64,000 bases of DNA from Paraburkholderia bryophila (GCF_013409255.1 NZ_JACCAS010000001.1:2542001-2606000); one strand, 5' to 3'; shown: positions 18,202 through 27,672, numbered from the stretch's first letter. Notes: generated from the letters alone by a model not told the origin. Translations and numbers: made by a program.

Positions 18202-18234
18202 AAAAAAGCCCGCTTTCCGAAGAAAGCGGGCTTT
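18202..18234 (-). terminator. Intrinsic terminator of the porin gene
   Basis: AAAGCCCGCTTTC (18205-18217) and GAAAGCGGGCTTT (18222-18234) form a perfect 13-bp stem with loop CGAA. Read on the minus strand it is followed by a run of six T, so it ends transcription coming from the porin at 18322-19407. Confidence 0.88.
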
Positions 18235-18321
18235 GCCCATGCCACCGGTCTGGAACGTCGCGCAGCGGTCTGCGTTGCGTAGGCGCGCCGCGCGGGTCGT
18301 ACGGGCCTTGCGGTAAAGCGC

Positions 18322-19407
18322 TTAGAACTTCGCGCGCAGACCGACGCCGTACGTGTTGCCGCTCGACTGGTTGGTGATGTGGTCGTACATGTAGGCGGCG
18401 TACACGTCCGTACGCTTGGACAGCGGGTAGTCGTAGCCGAGCGCAGCCGTCTGACGGGTCTGGTCGAGACCGCCGCCGTCGCGCGAATAAGCGTACGACG
18501 CCATCACCGTGCCCGGACCGACCGGCACCGACGCGCCGCCCTGCGCCGTGTTCACGTGCCAGCTCGTGATTTGCTGGTCGTTGTACGTGTACATGTACTG
18601 GCCGAAGAATTTCACGAACTTGAGGTCGTACGAGGCGCCGACTTGCGCGACGCTCTGGCTCTTCAGGCCGGGAACGCCCGACGCCGCAAAGCTGCCGAGG
18701 TCGCTCGGCACGTTGTTGAAGTTCACGTACTGGTACACCGCCGTCGCCGCGAACGGGCCGTGGAAATACAGCACCTGGCCGCTCCACTTCTTCGCGCCGT
18801 TCTCGGTCGTGTTACCGAGCGAGTACATGGCCGTCGCGCTCAGGCCGTTGAAGTTCGGCGACGAGTACGACACCGCGTTGCTCCAGCCGGAATCGCCCGT
18901 CACGCCCTGGTCGGTGTTGTAGGTCGGGAACGTGCCGAGGCCGAGGTACGTGTGCCACACCATCGGCGAGAATTCGTACGAGTCGACGAACGGGTTGAAC
19001 AGAATCGTCGAGATGAACAGCGGCGTCGTCAGACGGCCGGCCGTGATCGTGCCGTACGGCGATTCGATACCCACATACGCGTTACGCGAAAACATCGTGT
19101 CGCCGGTGAAGCGGCCGTACTGGCCGTTCTGCGCGAGGAAGAAGCCTTCGATCGTGAAGATCGCCTTGTAGCCATTGCCCAGATCTTCCGCCCCCTTCAA
19201 GCCCCAGTACGACGTCGACATACCGCCGCCGGACACTTCCGCAGCGCTCTTGCCGTTCGGGAATTTCTGCGAGCCGACCCATTCGTCGACCTGACCGTAA
19301 AGCTGCACGCTCGATTGCGCAAAGGCAGCCGATGCGCTGGCCAACAGAGCGGCGCACGCAGTGGCCTTGAGGGTGGTCTTCAGCGCACTGCTGATGCTTG
19401 TATTCAT
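18322..19407 (-). CDS. Gram-negative outer-membrane porin
   Basis: A trimeric general porin of the Burkholderia OpcP/Omp38-like group. The 361-residue precursor has a signal peptide cleaved after AFA at about residue 30. The mature N-terminus QSSVQLYGQVDEWVG is typical. Aromatic-rich beta strands run throughout and the chain ends in phenylalanine (RAKF), as needed for BAM assembly. AGGAG lies just before the ATG at 19407. A strong terminator follows. It is not part of an evident operon. Confidence 0.9.
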   Translation of the reverse strand: MNTSISSALKTTLKATACAALLASASAAFAQSSVQLYGQVDEWVGSQKFPNGKSAAEVSGGGMSTSYWGLKGAEDLGNGYKAIFTIEGFFLAQNGQYGRFTGDTMFSRNAYVGIESPYGTITAGRLTTPLFISTILFNPFVDSYEFSPMVWHTYLGLGTFPTYNTDQGVTGDSGWSNAVSYSSPNFNGLSATAMYSLGNTTENGAKKWSGQVLYFHGPFAATAVYQYVNFNNVPSDLGSFAASGVPGLKSQSVAQVGASYDLKFVKFFGQYMYTYNDQQITSWHVNTAQGGASVPVGPGTVMASYAYSRDGGGLDQTRQTAALGYDYPLSKRTDVYAAYMYDHITNQSSGNTYGVGLRAKF

Positions 19408-19985
19408 GGGTTCTCCTGTCTTTGTCAAAAGGGTGTGGCTGTGCGAAAGGGGGAGCTCGCGCGAACCATTTGTTGTTGTCCGTTCGATCGTCGAGCCAAT
19501 CTGGGCGGGACCATCTTTGCGGACCATTTTTATGGACAAAAATATCGCTGGTTATTGCCGGTATATCGGTCTGGTTAGTTTTGTCGAATATCGGTCTGAT
19601 AAAGCTGCGCCGATTAACGCTTCGGTCCTGCCCCGGCCATTTTTGCTGCGACGCGCAAAACACCGCCAACGCTACGTCCGGAGCAGCGATAACGCATCAA
19701 ATGACATGCGAATGACGCAGCGCCGCAGAAACGATGAAATTTGACGACAACAGGAGAATTACCGCCGGGTGTTTTCAAAAAAGTGTGGCGTCGAAACGTC
19801 ACATTGACGGCGGCTGAATGGATGGGGGTGGTACGCAGAGATAAAGCAGGCGACTTGAAAGCCGGGAGAAACGATCAGGCCAAATGCGATGGCGTATTAG
19901 CCGACGCGTACTGAAGGGCGTTGAGGGCGTTGAACGGCAGTGGCGCGCCGTGCGTAGTCGAACCCGACGACGCGGCTAACGCCCA
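19408..19985. other. Porin upstream region; no gene seen
   Basis: About 580 bases without a convincing gene on either strand. It must include the minus-strand porin promoter. An ATTTTT(6)AAAAAT inverted repeat at about 19528-19545 could be a regulator site, but it is too AT-simple to be firm. Confidence 0.4.
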
Positions 19986-20552
19986 CTAGTTGCGATAGGG
20001 CGAGCCTTCCGGTTGACGCGGATCCTCGCCTTGGCGCGGCATGCCGCGTCCCGAACCGCGCTCTTCGTTATAGCGGGCGACGTCGGCACGAATCGAACCC
20101 GCGCGAACCGGCGCATTGGCCGGTGGCCGCGGCACGCCACGCGATTCGGCGCTGACCGGCGTAATGGCGCCGGCGTACTGCATGCCGCCGCGGCCTTCGC
20201 CGGGATAACCCGCCGGACCAGCAACGCGGCGCATGCCCGGGTTATAGACGCCAAAACCGTTGTTGCCGCCATTACGGCCTGCGAAGTTCGCGCCGCCGCG
20301 TGGCAAGCCCGCGTTGCGATCAACCGCAAGGTTACGGGCGGAAGTCGGCCTTTCGGCCGGCATACCGTCGTAGCGGCCGCCGCCCCGCGTCTCACCCCGC
20401 ATGGCGTGGTTCGCGGCGACATGCGAATAACCACCGCCGCCAAAGTGCGGCGCGCCCGGCGCTTTCGCATAGGCGAACGAGCACAGCGCGGCGATAACCG
20501 CGCCCAACGCCCAGTGCTTCGTTCTCGACAACCCGTCCACCTGATGACTCAC
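19986..20552 (-). CDS. Hypothetical exported glycine/arginine-rich protein
   Basis: I do not recognise this family. With a GTG start at 20552 the product is 188 residues: a short charged N-terminus, a hydrophobic signal-like segment (ALGAVIAALCSFAYA, about residues 14-28), then a low-complexity chain rich in Gly, Arg, Asn, Pro and Ala with repeated GG and RGG-like patches, ending PEGSPYRN. That suggests secretion to the periplasm or cell surface and little fixed structure. No strong ribosome binding site marks the start; the open frame reaches 20702. Confidence 0.5.
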   Translation of the reverse strand: MSHQVDGLSRTKHWALGAVIAALCSFAYAKAPGAPHFGGGGYSHVAANHAMRGETRGGGRYDGMPAERPTSARNLAVDRNAGLPRGGANFAGRNGGNNGFGVYNPGMRRVAGPAGYPGEGRGGMQYAGAITPVSAESRGVPRPPANAPVRAGSIRADVARYNEERGSGRGMPRQGEDPRQPEGSPYRN

Positions 20553-21110
20553 ATGCCCGAAGACTTGCCTGGAGTCCACCGTTCGAGCTGCGATGGACTG
20601 GTTTTGGGACTGGCGCGAGCGCTGCGTTTCTATCGCAGCACGACGTATCCCGACGGCCTTTGAACCGTAATTTATGGGTGGCGGCAGAGGGTGTCGAGCC
20701 AAAAAGTGTTAGGCCTCCGCCGCGGATGTAACACCTTGTTACTGCGACGTTTTTCTACGACACAACCCTTGCGCCGCGGCCTTGAAACCGCTTGCTCACA
20801 AGGCTTTGCCGAAGGCCCGCAACGGCCTTGCGTATGACGAATCCGAGCCGTTTTTTTCGGCCCGATTGTCAAAAACGGCATGGACCAAAGCGGGTACGTC
20901 GCCAATACTGAAAACGTGATGACCAACGCCGGCCCAACACTCACCGCTCCGTCGTGTTGATGCGCCTTTCTCATTAATCGATTCGGCAAATGAATTTGCA
21001 TTTTTAATCGATATAAAATAACAATAGCCTTTTGCCACAGCTAGGGGCGGGCCTTCGCGCGCGCCTCCCGCGCATTGTCCGCATCCGCGTCACCGAATTG
21101 AGATTCCGCC
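20553..21110. other. Divergent intergenic region before the symporter gene; no gene seen
   Basis: About 560 bases with no convincing gene. The right half becomes AT-rich (about 20970-21030) and contains AATCGAT twice and a 14-bp palindrome, so promoters for the plus-strand gene at 21111 are expected there. Confidence 0.4.
20986..20999. promoter_or_regulatory. Palindrome in symporter promoter region
   Basis: GCAAAT-GA-ATTTGC is a perfect 6+2+6 inverted repeat. A weak promoter can be proposed with TTGCAT (20996-21001) as -35 and TAACAA (21019-21024) as -10 at 17-bp spacing, which would place the palindrome over the -35. The promoter match is poor at -10. Confidence 0.3.
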
Positions 21111-22136
21111 ATGGCTCGCCCGAAACTGCTTCCCGACAATTTCACCTTATGCCTCGTCGGCACGGTGATCCTTGCCAGCTTGCTGCCGGTTCACGGGCAG
21201 GCCGCCGTCGGCTTCAACTGGTTGACGAACGTGGCGGTCGGCCTGCTGTTCTTCCTGCACGGCGCGAAGCTGTCACGCGAAGCGATTGTTGCGGGTGCGA
21301 CGCATTGGCGGCTTCACCTGGTCGTGCTGCTCAGTACCTTCGCGCTGTTTCCGCTGCTCGGCCTCGCGATGAAGCCGCTGCTTTCGCCACTTGTCACGCC
21401 GGCGCTCTATGCGGGGGTCCTCTTCCTCTGCACGCTGCCTTCTACAGTTCAGTCGTCGATCGCGTTTACCTCCATTGCAAAGGGCAATGTGCCGGCCGCT
21501 GTGTGTAGCGCGTCGGCCTCGAGTCTCCTCGGCATCTTCATCACGCCCGCGCTCGTCAGTGTCGTCGTCACCAATCAGGCGGCGGGCGGCAGTTCGCCTT
21601 GGCACACGGTGGGCAACATCGTGCTGCAACTGCTGGTGCCGTTCGTGGCCGGGCAGTTGCTGCGCCCGCTGATCGGCAAGTGGATCGAGCGTCATCGCGG
21701 CGTGCTGAAGTTCGTGGACCAGGGCTCCATCCTGCTGGTGGTGTACGGCGCGTTCAGCGAAGCGGTGAACGAAGGCCTGTGGCATCAGATTCCGCTGTCC
21801 GCGCTCGGCGGCCTGCTGCTGATCAACGTGGTGCTGCTCGCGCTGGCGCTGGCCGTGACGATCTTCGTCAGCAAGCGGCTCGGCTTTAACCGCGCCGACC
21901 AGATCACCATCATCTTCTGCGGGTCGAAGAAAAGCCTCGCCGCCGGCGTGCCGATGGCCAAGGTGATCTTCTCCTCGCATGCGGTGGGCGCCGTGGTGTT
22001 GCCGCTGATGCTGTTCCACCAGATCCAGCTGATGGTGTGCGCCGCGCTCGCGCAGCGCTGGGGCGCTCGCGACACCAGCGGCGAAACCCGCGCCGCCGCG
22101 CGCGAAGGATCCGCCGCCGCCATGGCCCGGCGGTAA
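21111..22136 (+). CDS. Bile acid:sodium symporter family (BASS/YfeH-like) membrane protein
   Basis: A 341-residue inner-membrane protein with about ten hydrophobic helices. Marks of the SBF-like family include FLHGAKLSREA near residue 48, the TLPSTVQSSIAFTSIAKGNVPAAVCSASASS segment near 105-135 with the crossed-helix motif, and IIFCGSKKSLAAGVPMAKVIF near 266. Family members move organic acids with sodium, but the substrate of the YfeH branch is unclear. A terminator follows at 22195. It is not in an operon. Confidence 0.85.
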   Translation: MARPKLLPDNFTLCLVGTVILASLLPVHGQAAVGFNWLTNVAVGLLFFLHGAKLSREAIVAGATHWRLHLVVLLSTFALFPLLGLAMKPLLSPLVTPALYAGVLFLCTLPSTVQSSIAFTSIAKGNVPAAVCSASASSLLGIFITPALVSVVVTNQAAGGSSPWHTVGNIVLQLLVPFVAGQLLRPLIGKWIERHRGVLKFVDQGSILLVVYGAFSEAVNEGLWHQIPLSALGGLLLINVVLLALALAVTIFVSKRLGFNRADQITIIFCGSKKSLAAGVPMAKVIFSSHAVGAVVLPLMLFHQIQLMVCAALAQRWGARDTSGETRAAAREGSAAAMARR

Positions 22137-22194
22137 ATACGCGCGCAATGCAAACAGGACATTCATAAGCGCCCTCCCTGAGCGTGATTCGAAG

Positions 22195-22218
22195 AAAGCC
22201 GCCTCGTGCGGCTTTTTT
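22195..22218 (+). terminator. Intrinsic terminator after the BASS-family gene
   Basis: AAAGCCGC, loop CTCGT, GCGGC and then six T on the plus strand. It lies 58 bases after the stop at 22136. Confidence 0.85.
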
Positions 22219-22411
22219 GTTATTTCACGCGCAAACGCCGTCGCTGTCGCCTCAGCCAGATGGCATAAGACGAGTCCTGGCCGGGCCTAAAACCCGACTC
22301 GTCCTGGCATCCAGGACGCGCACCACGCCAGTGCGTCGCGTCACTAAAAATTCACTTAACTCTGCGCCGGCCGCGCCGATAAGCCGTGCGTCTCTTGCTA
22401 CGCCTACTGCC

Positions 22412-24262
22412 ATGCAACTTCGCTCGCCCTCCCGATCCGCCACGCCGCGCATCGAGGAGTTGATCGCCCGGCGTGATCTGTTCGCTGTATTCCAGCCGAT
22501 CATCGATTTCGACGACGGCGCGATCCTCGGCTACGAAGGTTTGATTCGCGGTCCGGCGGGCACGCCACTCGAAACGCCGTTCGCCCTGTTCTCGCAAGCG
22601 CTCGCAGAAGGCTGCGCGATCGCGCTGGAACAGGCCGCCGCGCGCGCCTGCATCGAAGCCTTCGCGAAGCTCGATTACGACGGCAAGCTGTTCCTCAATT
22701 TCAGCGCGGGCGCGATGCGTCAACTCGCCGAAGCGCGCGACGACACACTCGCTTTGCTACGGCACCGCGGCGTCGATCCACAGCGGCTCGTGATCGAGTT
22801 GACTGAACAGAGCTCGATTCCCGACGTCGGCAGCTTCCTGCCGGTGATATCGACGCTGCGCGCGGCTGGCGCGCAATTCGCGCTCGACGATTACGGCACC
22901 GCCAACGCCAGCATGAATCTGTGGGTGCGGCTGCAACCGGACATCGTGAAGATCGACCGCTTCTTCATCCACGACATTGCGAGCGATCCGCTCAAGTTCG
23001 AGGCCGTGCGCGCCATGCAGCATTTCGCCAACGCGAGCGGCGCGCAACTGGTGGCCGAGGGCATCGAGAACGAGGCGGATCTGATCGTCGTGCGCGACAT
23101 GGGGATCAACTGCGGGCAAGGCTATTTTTTCGGCCGCCCGCATGCACACCCGGCGCGCAAGCTGAGCGACGACGCCCGCGACGCCTTGCGCGCCAATCAC
23201 ATCGCCGTGTTCCCCGAAACCACGCGCGCGGTGAGCAGCGCGTCGCCGTCGGGCGGCATGGCGTCGGCGAAAATGCTGGTGCATGCGCCGGCGTTGCCGC
23301 GTCACGCCACCAACAACGACGTGCTCGAACTGTTCAACCGCCTGCCCGATCTGCACGCGGTGGCAGTGGTCGAGAACAACCAGCCGGTCGCGCTGATCAA
23401 TCGCCGCAGCTTCATGGACCGCTACGCGTTGCCGTATCACCGCGAGCTGTTCGGCAAGCGCCCTTGCCTGCAGTTCGCGAACGCTTCGCCGGTGATTATC
23501 GAGAAATCGATGACCGTCGAGCAGATGGCCAAGCTCCTCGCGAGCGACGACCAGCGCTATCTCGCCGACGGCTTCGTCATCACCGAAAACGGTCAGTACG
23601 CGGGCCTCGGCACCGGCGAGAAGCTGGTGCGCGCGGTGACCGAGGTACGCATCGAAGCGGCGCGCTACGCGAACCCGCTGACTTTCCTGCCGGGCAACAT
23701 ACCGATCAGCTCGCACATTGCCCGCCTGCTGGGCAACGACGCGGCCTTTCACGCGTGCTACGTCGATCTGAACCACTTCAAGCCGTTCAACGACCAGTAT
23801 GGTTATTGGCAAGGCGACGAAGTGCTGAAATTCGCTGCGGCGGTGCTCGCCGAGGTATGCGACCCGACCCGCGATTTTCTCGGGCACGTGGGCGGCGACG
23901 ATTTCATGATCCTGTTCCAGAGCGACGACTGGCAGGAGCGCGTGCTGCGCGCGATCCACGCATTCAACGAAGGCGCGCAACGTTTTTACGCACCGGCCGA
24001 CCGGCTCGCGGGCGGCATTCACGGCGAAGACCGGCGCGGCAATCCGAGCTTCTTCGCGTTCGTGACGATGGCGATCGGCTGCGTGCGCGTCGAACCGTCC
24101 AGCGGACCGTCGCTGTACAACAGCGAGGAAATCGCGTCGGTCGCGGCGGTGGCCAAGCGTCGCGCGAAACGCGAAGCGAACGGCTTCGTGCTGATCGACG
24201 CCGACGAAAGCCTGGCCTTGCTGCGCGGCCAGGCCGAAGCCGCTCACGCGCACATCGACTGA
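22412..24262 (+). CDS. EAL-CBS-GGDEF protein, probable c-di-GMP phosphodiesterase
   Basis: A 616-residue cytoplasmic protein. The EAL domain (about 12-250) retains the metal and catalytic residues: E42 in YEGL, N96 in LNFS, E129 in VIEL, D159-D160 in ALDDYG, K180 and E216 in VAEGIE. A CBS-pair-like region spans about 285-415. The C-terminal GGDEF-type domain (about 440-610) reads GGDDF at 494-498, lacking the usual glutamate, so it may bind GTP rather than make c-di-GMP. The ATG at 22412 is chosen because upstream sequence is not conserved-looking. No membrane segment or sensor input other than CBS is seen. Confidence 0.85.
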   Translation: MQLRSPSRSATPRIEELIARRDLFAVFQPIIDFDDGAILGYEGLIRGPAGTPLETPFALFSQALAEGCAIALEQAAARACIEAFAKLDYDGKLFLNFSAGAMRQLAEARDDTLALLRHRGVDPQRLVIELTEQSSIPDVGSFLPVISTLRAAGAQFALDDYGTANASMNLWVRLQPDIVKIDRFFIHDIASDPLKFEAVRAMQHFANASGAQLVAEGIENEADLIVVRDMGINCGQGYFFGRPHAHPARKLSDDARDALRANHIAVFPETTRAVSSASPSGGMASAKMLVHAPALPRHATNNDVLELFNRLPDLHAVAVVENNQPVALINRRSFMDRYALPYHRELFGKRPCLQFANASPVIIEKSMTVEQMAKLLASDDQRYLADGFVITENGQYAGLGTGEKLVRAVTEVRIEAARYANPLTFLPGNIPISSHIARLLGNDAAFHACYVDLNHFKPFNDQYGYWQGDEVLKFAAAVLAEVCDPTRDFLGHVGGDDFMILFQSDDWQERVLRAIHAFNEGAQRFYAPADRLAGGIHGEDRRGNPSFFAFVTMAIGCVRVEPSSGPSLYNSEEIASVAAVAKRRAKREANGFVLIDADESLALLRGQAEAAHAHID

Positions 24263-24319
24263 AGGACCCAGACGGCGGCAGAGGCACCAAACGGGGCAGA
24301 AGCGCCCTTTCACGCCATT

Positions 24320-24340
24320 GTTTAGCTAGTTTTACTAAAC
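24320..24340. promoter_or_regulatory. Candidate LacI-family operator 1
   Basis: GTTTAG (24320-24325) and CTAAAC (24335-24340) form an inverted repeat with a 9-base spacer. The right half also lies within GTTTTACTAAAC (24329-24340), which recurs with one change at 24419. It is 143 bases before the LacI-type gene. Confidence 0.4.
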
Positions 24341-24418
24341 AGCATATTTCGGGCCAACGTCAACACCCAGGGGTATCTCCGGGTGTCGCGCGAGTGTTTT
24401 CCGGGCGGTTTAAGGCAC

Positions 24419-24431
24419 GTTTTACTATACA
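24419..24431 (+). promoter_or_regulatory. Candidate operator 2 overlapping a -10 element of the LacI operon
   Basis: GTTTTACTATAC (24419-24430) repeats the 12-mer of site 1 with one mismatch and overlaps TATACA (24426-24431), a good -10 hexamer about 50 bases before the start at 24483. Two spaced copies suggest repression by looping and autoregulation. No clear -35 is seen. Confidence 0.4.
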
Positions 24432-24482
24432 ATCGCCGGACTCAAACACCGTGCGGTCGCCGTCTCGCGGCCGCTTCATTCG

Positions 24483-25469
24483 ATGGCCACAACCATCCGC
24501 GACGTCGCCCGTGCGGCCAGCGTGTCGATCGGCACCGTCTCACGCGCCTTGAAGAACCAGCCGGGGTTGTCCGAGGCGACCCGCGAACGCGTCGTCGAAG
24601 CAGCGCGGCAGCTCGGTTATGACGCCGCGCAATTGCGGCCGCGCATCCGCCGGCTCACTTTTTTGTTGCACCGTCAGCACAACAACTTCGCCGTCAGCCC
24701 GTTCTTTTCGCACGTGCTGCACGGAGTCGAAGACGCCTGTCGCGAACGCGGCATCGTGCCGTCGGTGCTGACCGCCGGCCCTACCGAAGACGTGATCCAG
24801 CAACTCCGCCTGCACGCGCCCGACGCGGTCGCGATTGCCGGCTTCGTCGAGCCCGAGACGCTCACCACACTGGTCGCGATGCAGCGCCCGCTCGTGCTGA
24901 TCGATCTGTGGGCGCCGGGCTTGCGCTCGGTGAATCTCGACAACGCCGCCGGCGCCACCCTCGCCATGCGGCATCTGTTCGACCAGCAGCGCAAGCGTGT
25001 CGCGTTTATCGGCGGCTCGCTCGCGCACTTCAGCATCGCGCAGCGCGCGCTCGGTTACCGGCGCGCGTTTTTCGAAGCGGGCCTGCTGTTCGATCCGTCG
25101 CTGGAAGTCACGATCGACGCCGGCCTCGACCCCGACAGCGGCGCCGCGCGCGCCATGCATCAGTTGCTCGACGCGCCGGGCCCGCACCCCGACGCGGTGT
25201 TTGCCTACAACGACGCCGCCGCGCTCGCCGCGCTGCGCGCGTGCCTCGCGCGCGGTCTGCGCGTACCCGAGGACATCGCTATCGTCGGCTTCGACGACAT
25301 TCCCGCCGCCGCGCATGCCACGCCACCGCTGTCGACCATCTCGGTCGACAAGGAAGCGCTCGGCCGGCGCGGTGTCGAGTTGCTGCTCGAAGACGCCCCT
25401 GCCGAACTCGAAGTCCGTTTGCCCGTCCATCTCATTGCCCGTGCCAGTACTTTGGTGAAAACGCCATGA
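24483..25469 (+). CDS. LacI-family transcriptional repressor of the downstream sugar genes
   Basis: A 328-residue LacI/GalR regulator. The N-terminal HTH TIRDVARAASVSIGTVSRALKNQPGLSEATRERVVEAA (about 3-42) carries the hinge-preceding helix, and the periplasmic-binding-protein-like core covers about 60-325, with VGFDDIPAAAHATPPLSTI near the C-terminus. The stop overlaps the next start in ATGA. As local repressor of a sugar isomerase and kinase it probably responds to their substrate or product and, given the repeated 12-mer upstream, represses its own operon. Confidence 0.9.
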   Translation: MATTIRDVARAASVSIGTVSRALKNQPGLSEATRERVVEAARQLGYDAAQLRPRIRRLTFLLHRQHNNFAVSPFFSHVLHGVEDACRERGIVPSVLTAGPTEDVIQQLRLHAPDAVAIAGFVEPETLTTLVAMQRPLVLIDLWAPGLRSVNLDNAAGATLAMRHLFDQQRKRVAFIGGSLAHFSIAQRALGYRRAFFEAGLLFDPSLEVTIDAGLDPDSGAARAMHQLLDAPGPHPDAVFAYNDAAALAALRACLARGLRVPEDIAIVGFDDIPAAAHATPPLSTISVDKEALGRRGVELLLEDAPAELEVRLPVHLIARASTLVKTP

Positions 25470-26749
25470 CGCAATCCGATTCGCTTCATCCCGCCAACGG
25501 CGTTGCCGCGCCGTCCGTCGACGATTTCCGCAGCCGCGAGTTTCTGCTCGCGCACGTAGAGGACACGCTGCGTTTTTACGCGCCGAACGTGTTCGATCCG
25601 AGCGGCGGCTTCTTCCATTTTTTCCGCGACGACGGGTCGATCTACGACAAGACCACGCGGCATCTGGTGAGCAGTTGCCGCTACGTGTTCAACTACGCGA
25701 TGGCGTATCGCCAGTTCGGCGACCCGCAGCATCTCGAGTACGCGCGCCACGGTCTGCGCTTTCTGCGTGACGCGCATTGGGACGCCCAGCACCAAGGCTA
25801 CGACTGGGAACTCGAATGGCGCGACGGCCGCAAGCGCACGCTCGACGCCACGCGCCACTGCTATGGCCTCGCATTCGTGCTGCTCGCGTATTCGCATGCG
25901 GCGATGGCCGGCATCGAAGAAGCGAAGCCGATGATCGGCGCGACCTTCGAATTGATGGAGCACCGCTTCTGGGACGCCGCAGCCGGCCTCTACGCCGATG
26001 AAGCTTCGCCCGAATGGCGCGTCAGTTCGTACCGCGGCCAGAACGCGAACATGCACACCACCGAGGCACTGCTCGCCGCTCATGAAGCGACCGGCCATCT
26101 GGTCTATCTGGATCGCGCCGAACGGGTCGCGTCGAATATCACGCTGCGTCAGGCGAAGCTTTCGCAAGGCCTGGTGTGGGAGCATTTTCATTCGGACTGG
26201 TCGGTCGACTGGCACTACAACGAGGAAGACAGTTCGAACATCTTCCGTCCGTGGGGCTTCCAGCCGGGGCATCAAACCGAGTGGGCCAAGCTGCTGCTGA
26301 TTCTCGAGCGCTTCCGTCCGCTGCCGTGGTTGTTGCCGCGCGCCGTCGAACTGTTCGACGCCGCCATGACGCACGCCTGGGACGAAGATCACGGCGGCCT
26401 CTACTACGGCTTCGGCCCGGACGGCACCGTGTGCGACCACGACAAGTATTTCTGGGTCCAGGCCGAAACCTTCGCAACCGCCGCGCTGCTCGGCAAGCGC
26501 ACCGGCAACGAGCGTTTCTGGGACTGGTACGACGAGATCTGGCGCTATAGCTGGGCGCATTTCGTCGATCACAAGTACGGCGCGTGGTATCGCATCCTCA
26601 CCTGCGACAACCGTAAATACAGCGACGAAAAGAGTCCGGCCGGCAAGACCGACTACCACACGATGGGCGCGTGCTACGAAGTGCTGGTGCACGCCCTGTC
26701 CGACGGCGCGGCCGCCGCTGCATCCGAATCCGCGGAGCACACGAAATGA
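25466..26749 (+). CDS. AGE-family sugar isomerase/epimerase (D-mannose isomerase or N-acylglucosamine 2-epimerase type)
   Basis: A 427-residue (alpha/alpha)6-barrel protein of the AGE superfamily. Typical blocks are FFHFFRDDGSIYDKTTRHLVSSCRYVFNYA, the NANMHTTEALLAAHEATG motif with the catalytic-type histidine, WHYNEEDSSNIFRPWGFQPGHQTEWAKLL, and KYFWVQAE. These resemble aldose-ketose isomerases that interconvert mannose and fructose. The start ATG overlaps the LacI stop; the longer open frame upstream is a shadow. The sugar kinase gene follows directly. Confidence 0.85.
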   Translation: MTQSDSLHPANGVAAPSVDDFRSREFLLAHVEDTLRFYAPNVFDPSGGFFHFFRDDGSIYDKTTRHLVSSCRYVFNYAMAYRQFGDPQHLEYARHGLRFLRDAHWDAQHQGYDWELEWRDGRKRTLDATRHCYGLAFVLLAYSHAAMAGIEEAKPMIGATFELMEHRFWDAAAGLYADEASPEWRVSSYRGQNANMHTTEALLAAHEATGHLVYLDRAERVASNITLRQAKLSQGLVWEHFHSDWSVDWHYNEEDSSNIFRPWGFQPGHQTEWAKLLLILERFRPLPWLLPRAVELFDAAMTHAWDEDHGGLYYGFGPDGTVCDHDKYFWVQAETFATAALLGKRTGNERFWDWYDEIWRYSWAHFVDHKYGAWYRILTCDNRKYSDEKSPAGKTDYHTMGACYEVLVHALSDGAAAAASESAEHTK

Positions 26750-27672
26750 GCCAACCCAACACAAGCAACGCAAGCCACGAATTCCCGCTGTTCGTCTCGG
26801 CCGGCGACATCCTCACCGATCTCGTGCGCACCGGCACCTCGCAGTGGCTGTCGCGGCCGGGCGGTGCCGGCTGGAACGTGGCGCGCTGCGTCGCGCGGCT
26901 CGGTTTGCCGACCGCCTGCGCCGGCTCGCTCGGCGTCGACAATTTCTCCGACGAGTTGTGGAACGCGAGCGTCGCCGCCGGGCTCGACATGCGCTTCATG
27001 CAGCGCGTGACGCGGCCGCCGTTGCTGGCGATCGTGCATCAGACGCATCCGCCCGCGTACTTTTTCATGGGCGAAAACGGCGCCGATCTGGCCTTCGATC
27101 CGGCGCACTTGCCGGCCGGCTGGAGCGAGCAGGTGAAGTGGGCGCACTTCGGCTGCATCAGCCTCGTGCGTCAGCCGCTCGGCGATACGCTGGCGGCGCT
27201 CGCGGCGCAGTTGCGTTCGCAAGGCGTGAAGATCAGCTTCGATCCGAACTACCGCAATCTGATGGAACACGGCTACGAGCCGACCTTGCGCAAGATGGCC
27301 GCGCTCGCCGATCTGATCAAGGTCTCCGACGAAGATTTGCGCCTGCTGTTCAAGACCGACGACGAAGCCGCCGCGCTCGCACAACTCCAAGCCATGAATC
27401 CGGCCGCCACCGTGCTGGTGACGCGCGGACCGGAGACGGCCCTGTTGATTGACGGCGCGATGGTGGTCGAAGCGCGACCGCCGCGCGTCGAAGTGGTCGA
27501 CACGGTCGGCGCGGGCGACGCGTCGATCGGCGGCCTGCTGTTCAGCCTGATGACGGCGCCGCAACGTGCGTGGCCCGAGCATCTGGCGTTCGCGCTAGCG
27601 GCCGGCGCGGCGGCCTGCCGCCATGCCGGCGCGCACGCACCCACGCTCGATGAAGTCGTCGCGCTGCTGTAA
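26746..27672 (+). CDS. PfkB-family carbohydrate kinase, probable fructokinase
   Basis: A 308-residue ribokinase-fold protein. It shows GGAGWNVARCVARLGL (substrate-side glycine motif, residues 39-54), the TRGPETALL segment, and the signature DTVGAGDASIGGLL with the catalytic aspartate near residue 260. Paired with an AGE isomerase and a LacI repressor, it is best read as phosphorylating the ketose formed by the isomerase, for example fructose to fructose-6-phosphate. The start overlaps the isomerase stop (ATGA). No transporter gene is attached. Confidence 0.85.
   Translation: MSQPNTSNASHEFPLFVSAGDILTDLVRTGTSQWLSRPGGAGWNVARCVARLGLPTACAGSLGVDNFSDELWNASVAAGLDMRFMQRVTRPPLLAIVHQTHPPAYFFMGENGADLAFDPAHLPAGWSEQVKWAHFGCISLVRQPLGDTLAALAAQLRSQGVKISFDPNYRNLMEHGYEPTLRKMAALADLIKVSDEDLRLLFKTDDEAAALAQLQAMNPAATVLVTRGPETALLIDGAMVVEARPPRVEVVDTVGAGDASIGGLLFSLMTAPQRAWPEHLAFALAAGAAACRHAGAHAPTLDEVVALL

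Noticed and set aside
22757..24313. 518-codon open frame on the minus strand
   Set aside because: Antisense to the EAL-CBS-GGDEF gene, low-complexity Arg/Val/Ala composition, no domain.
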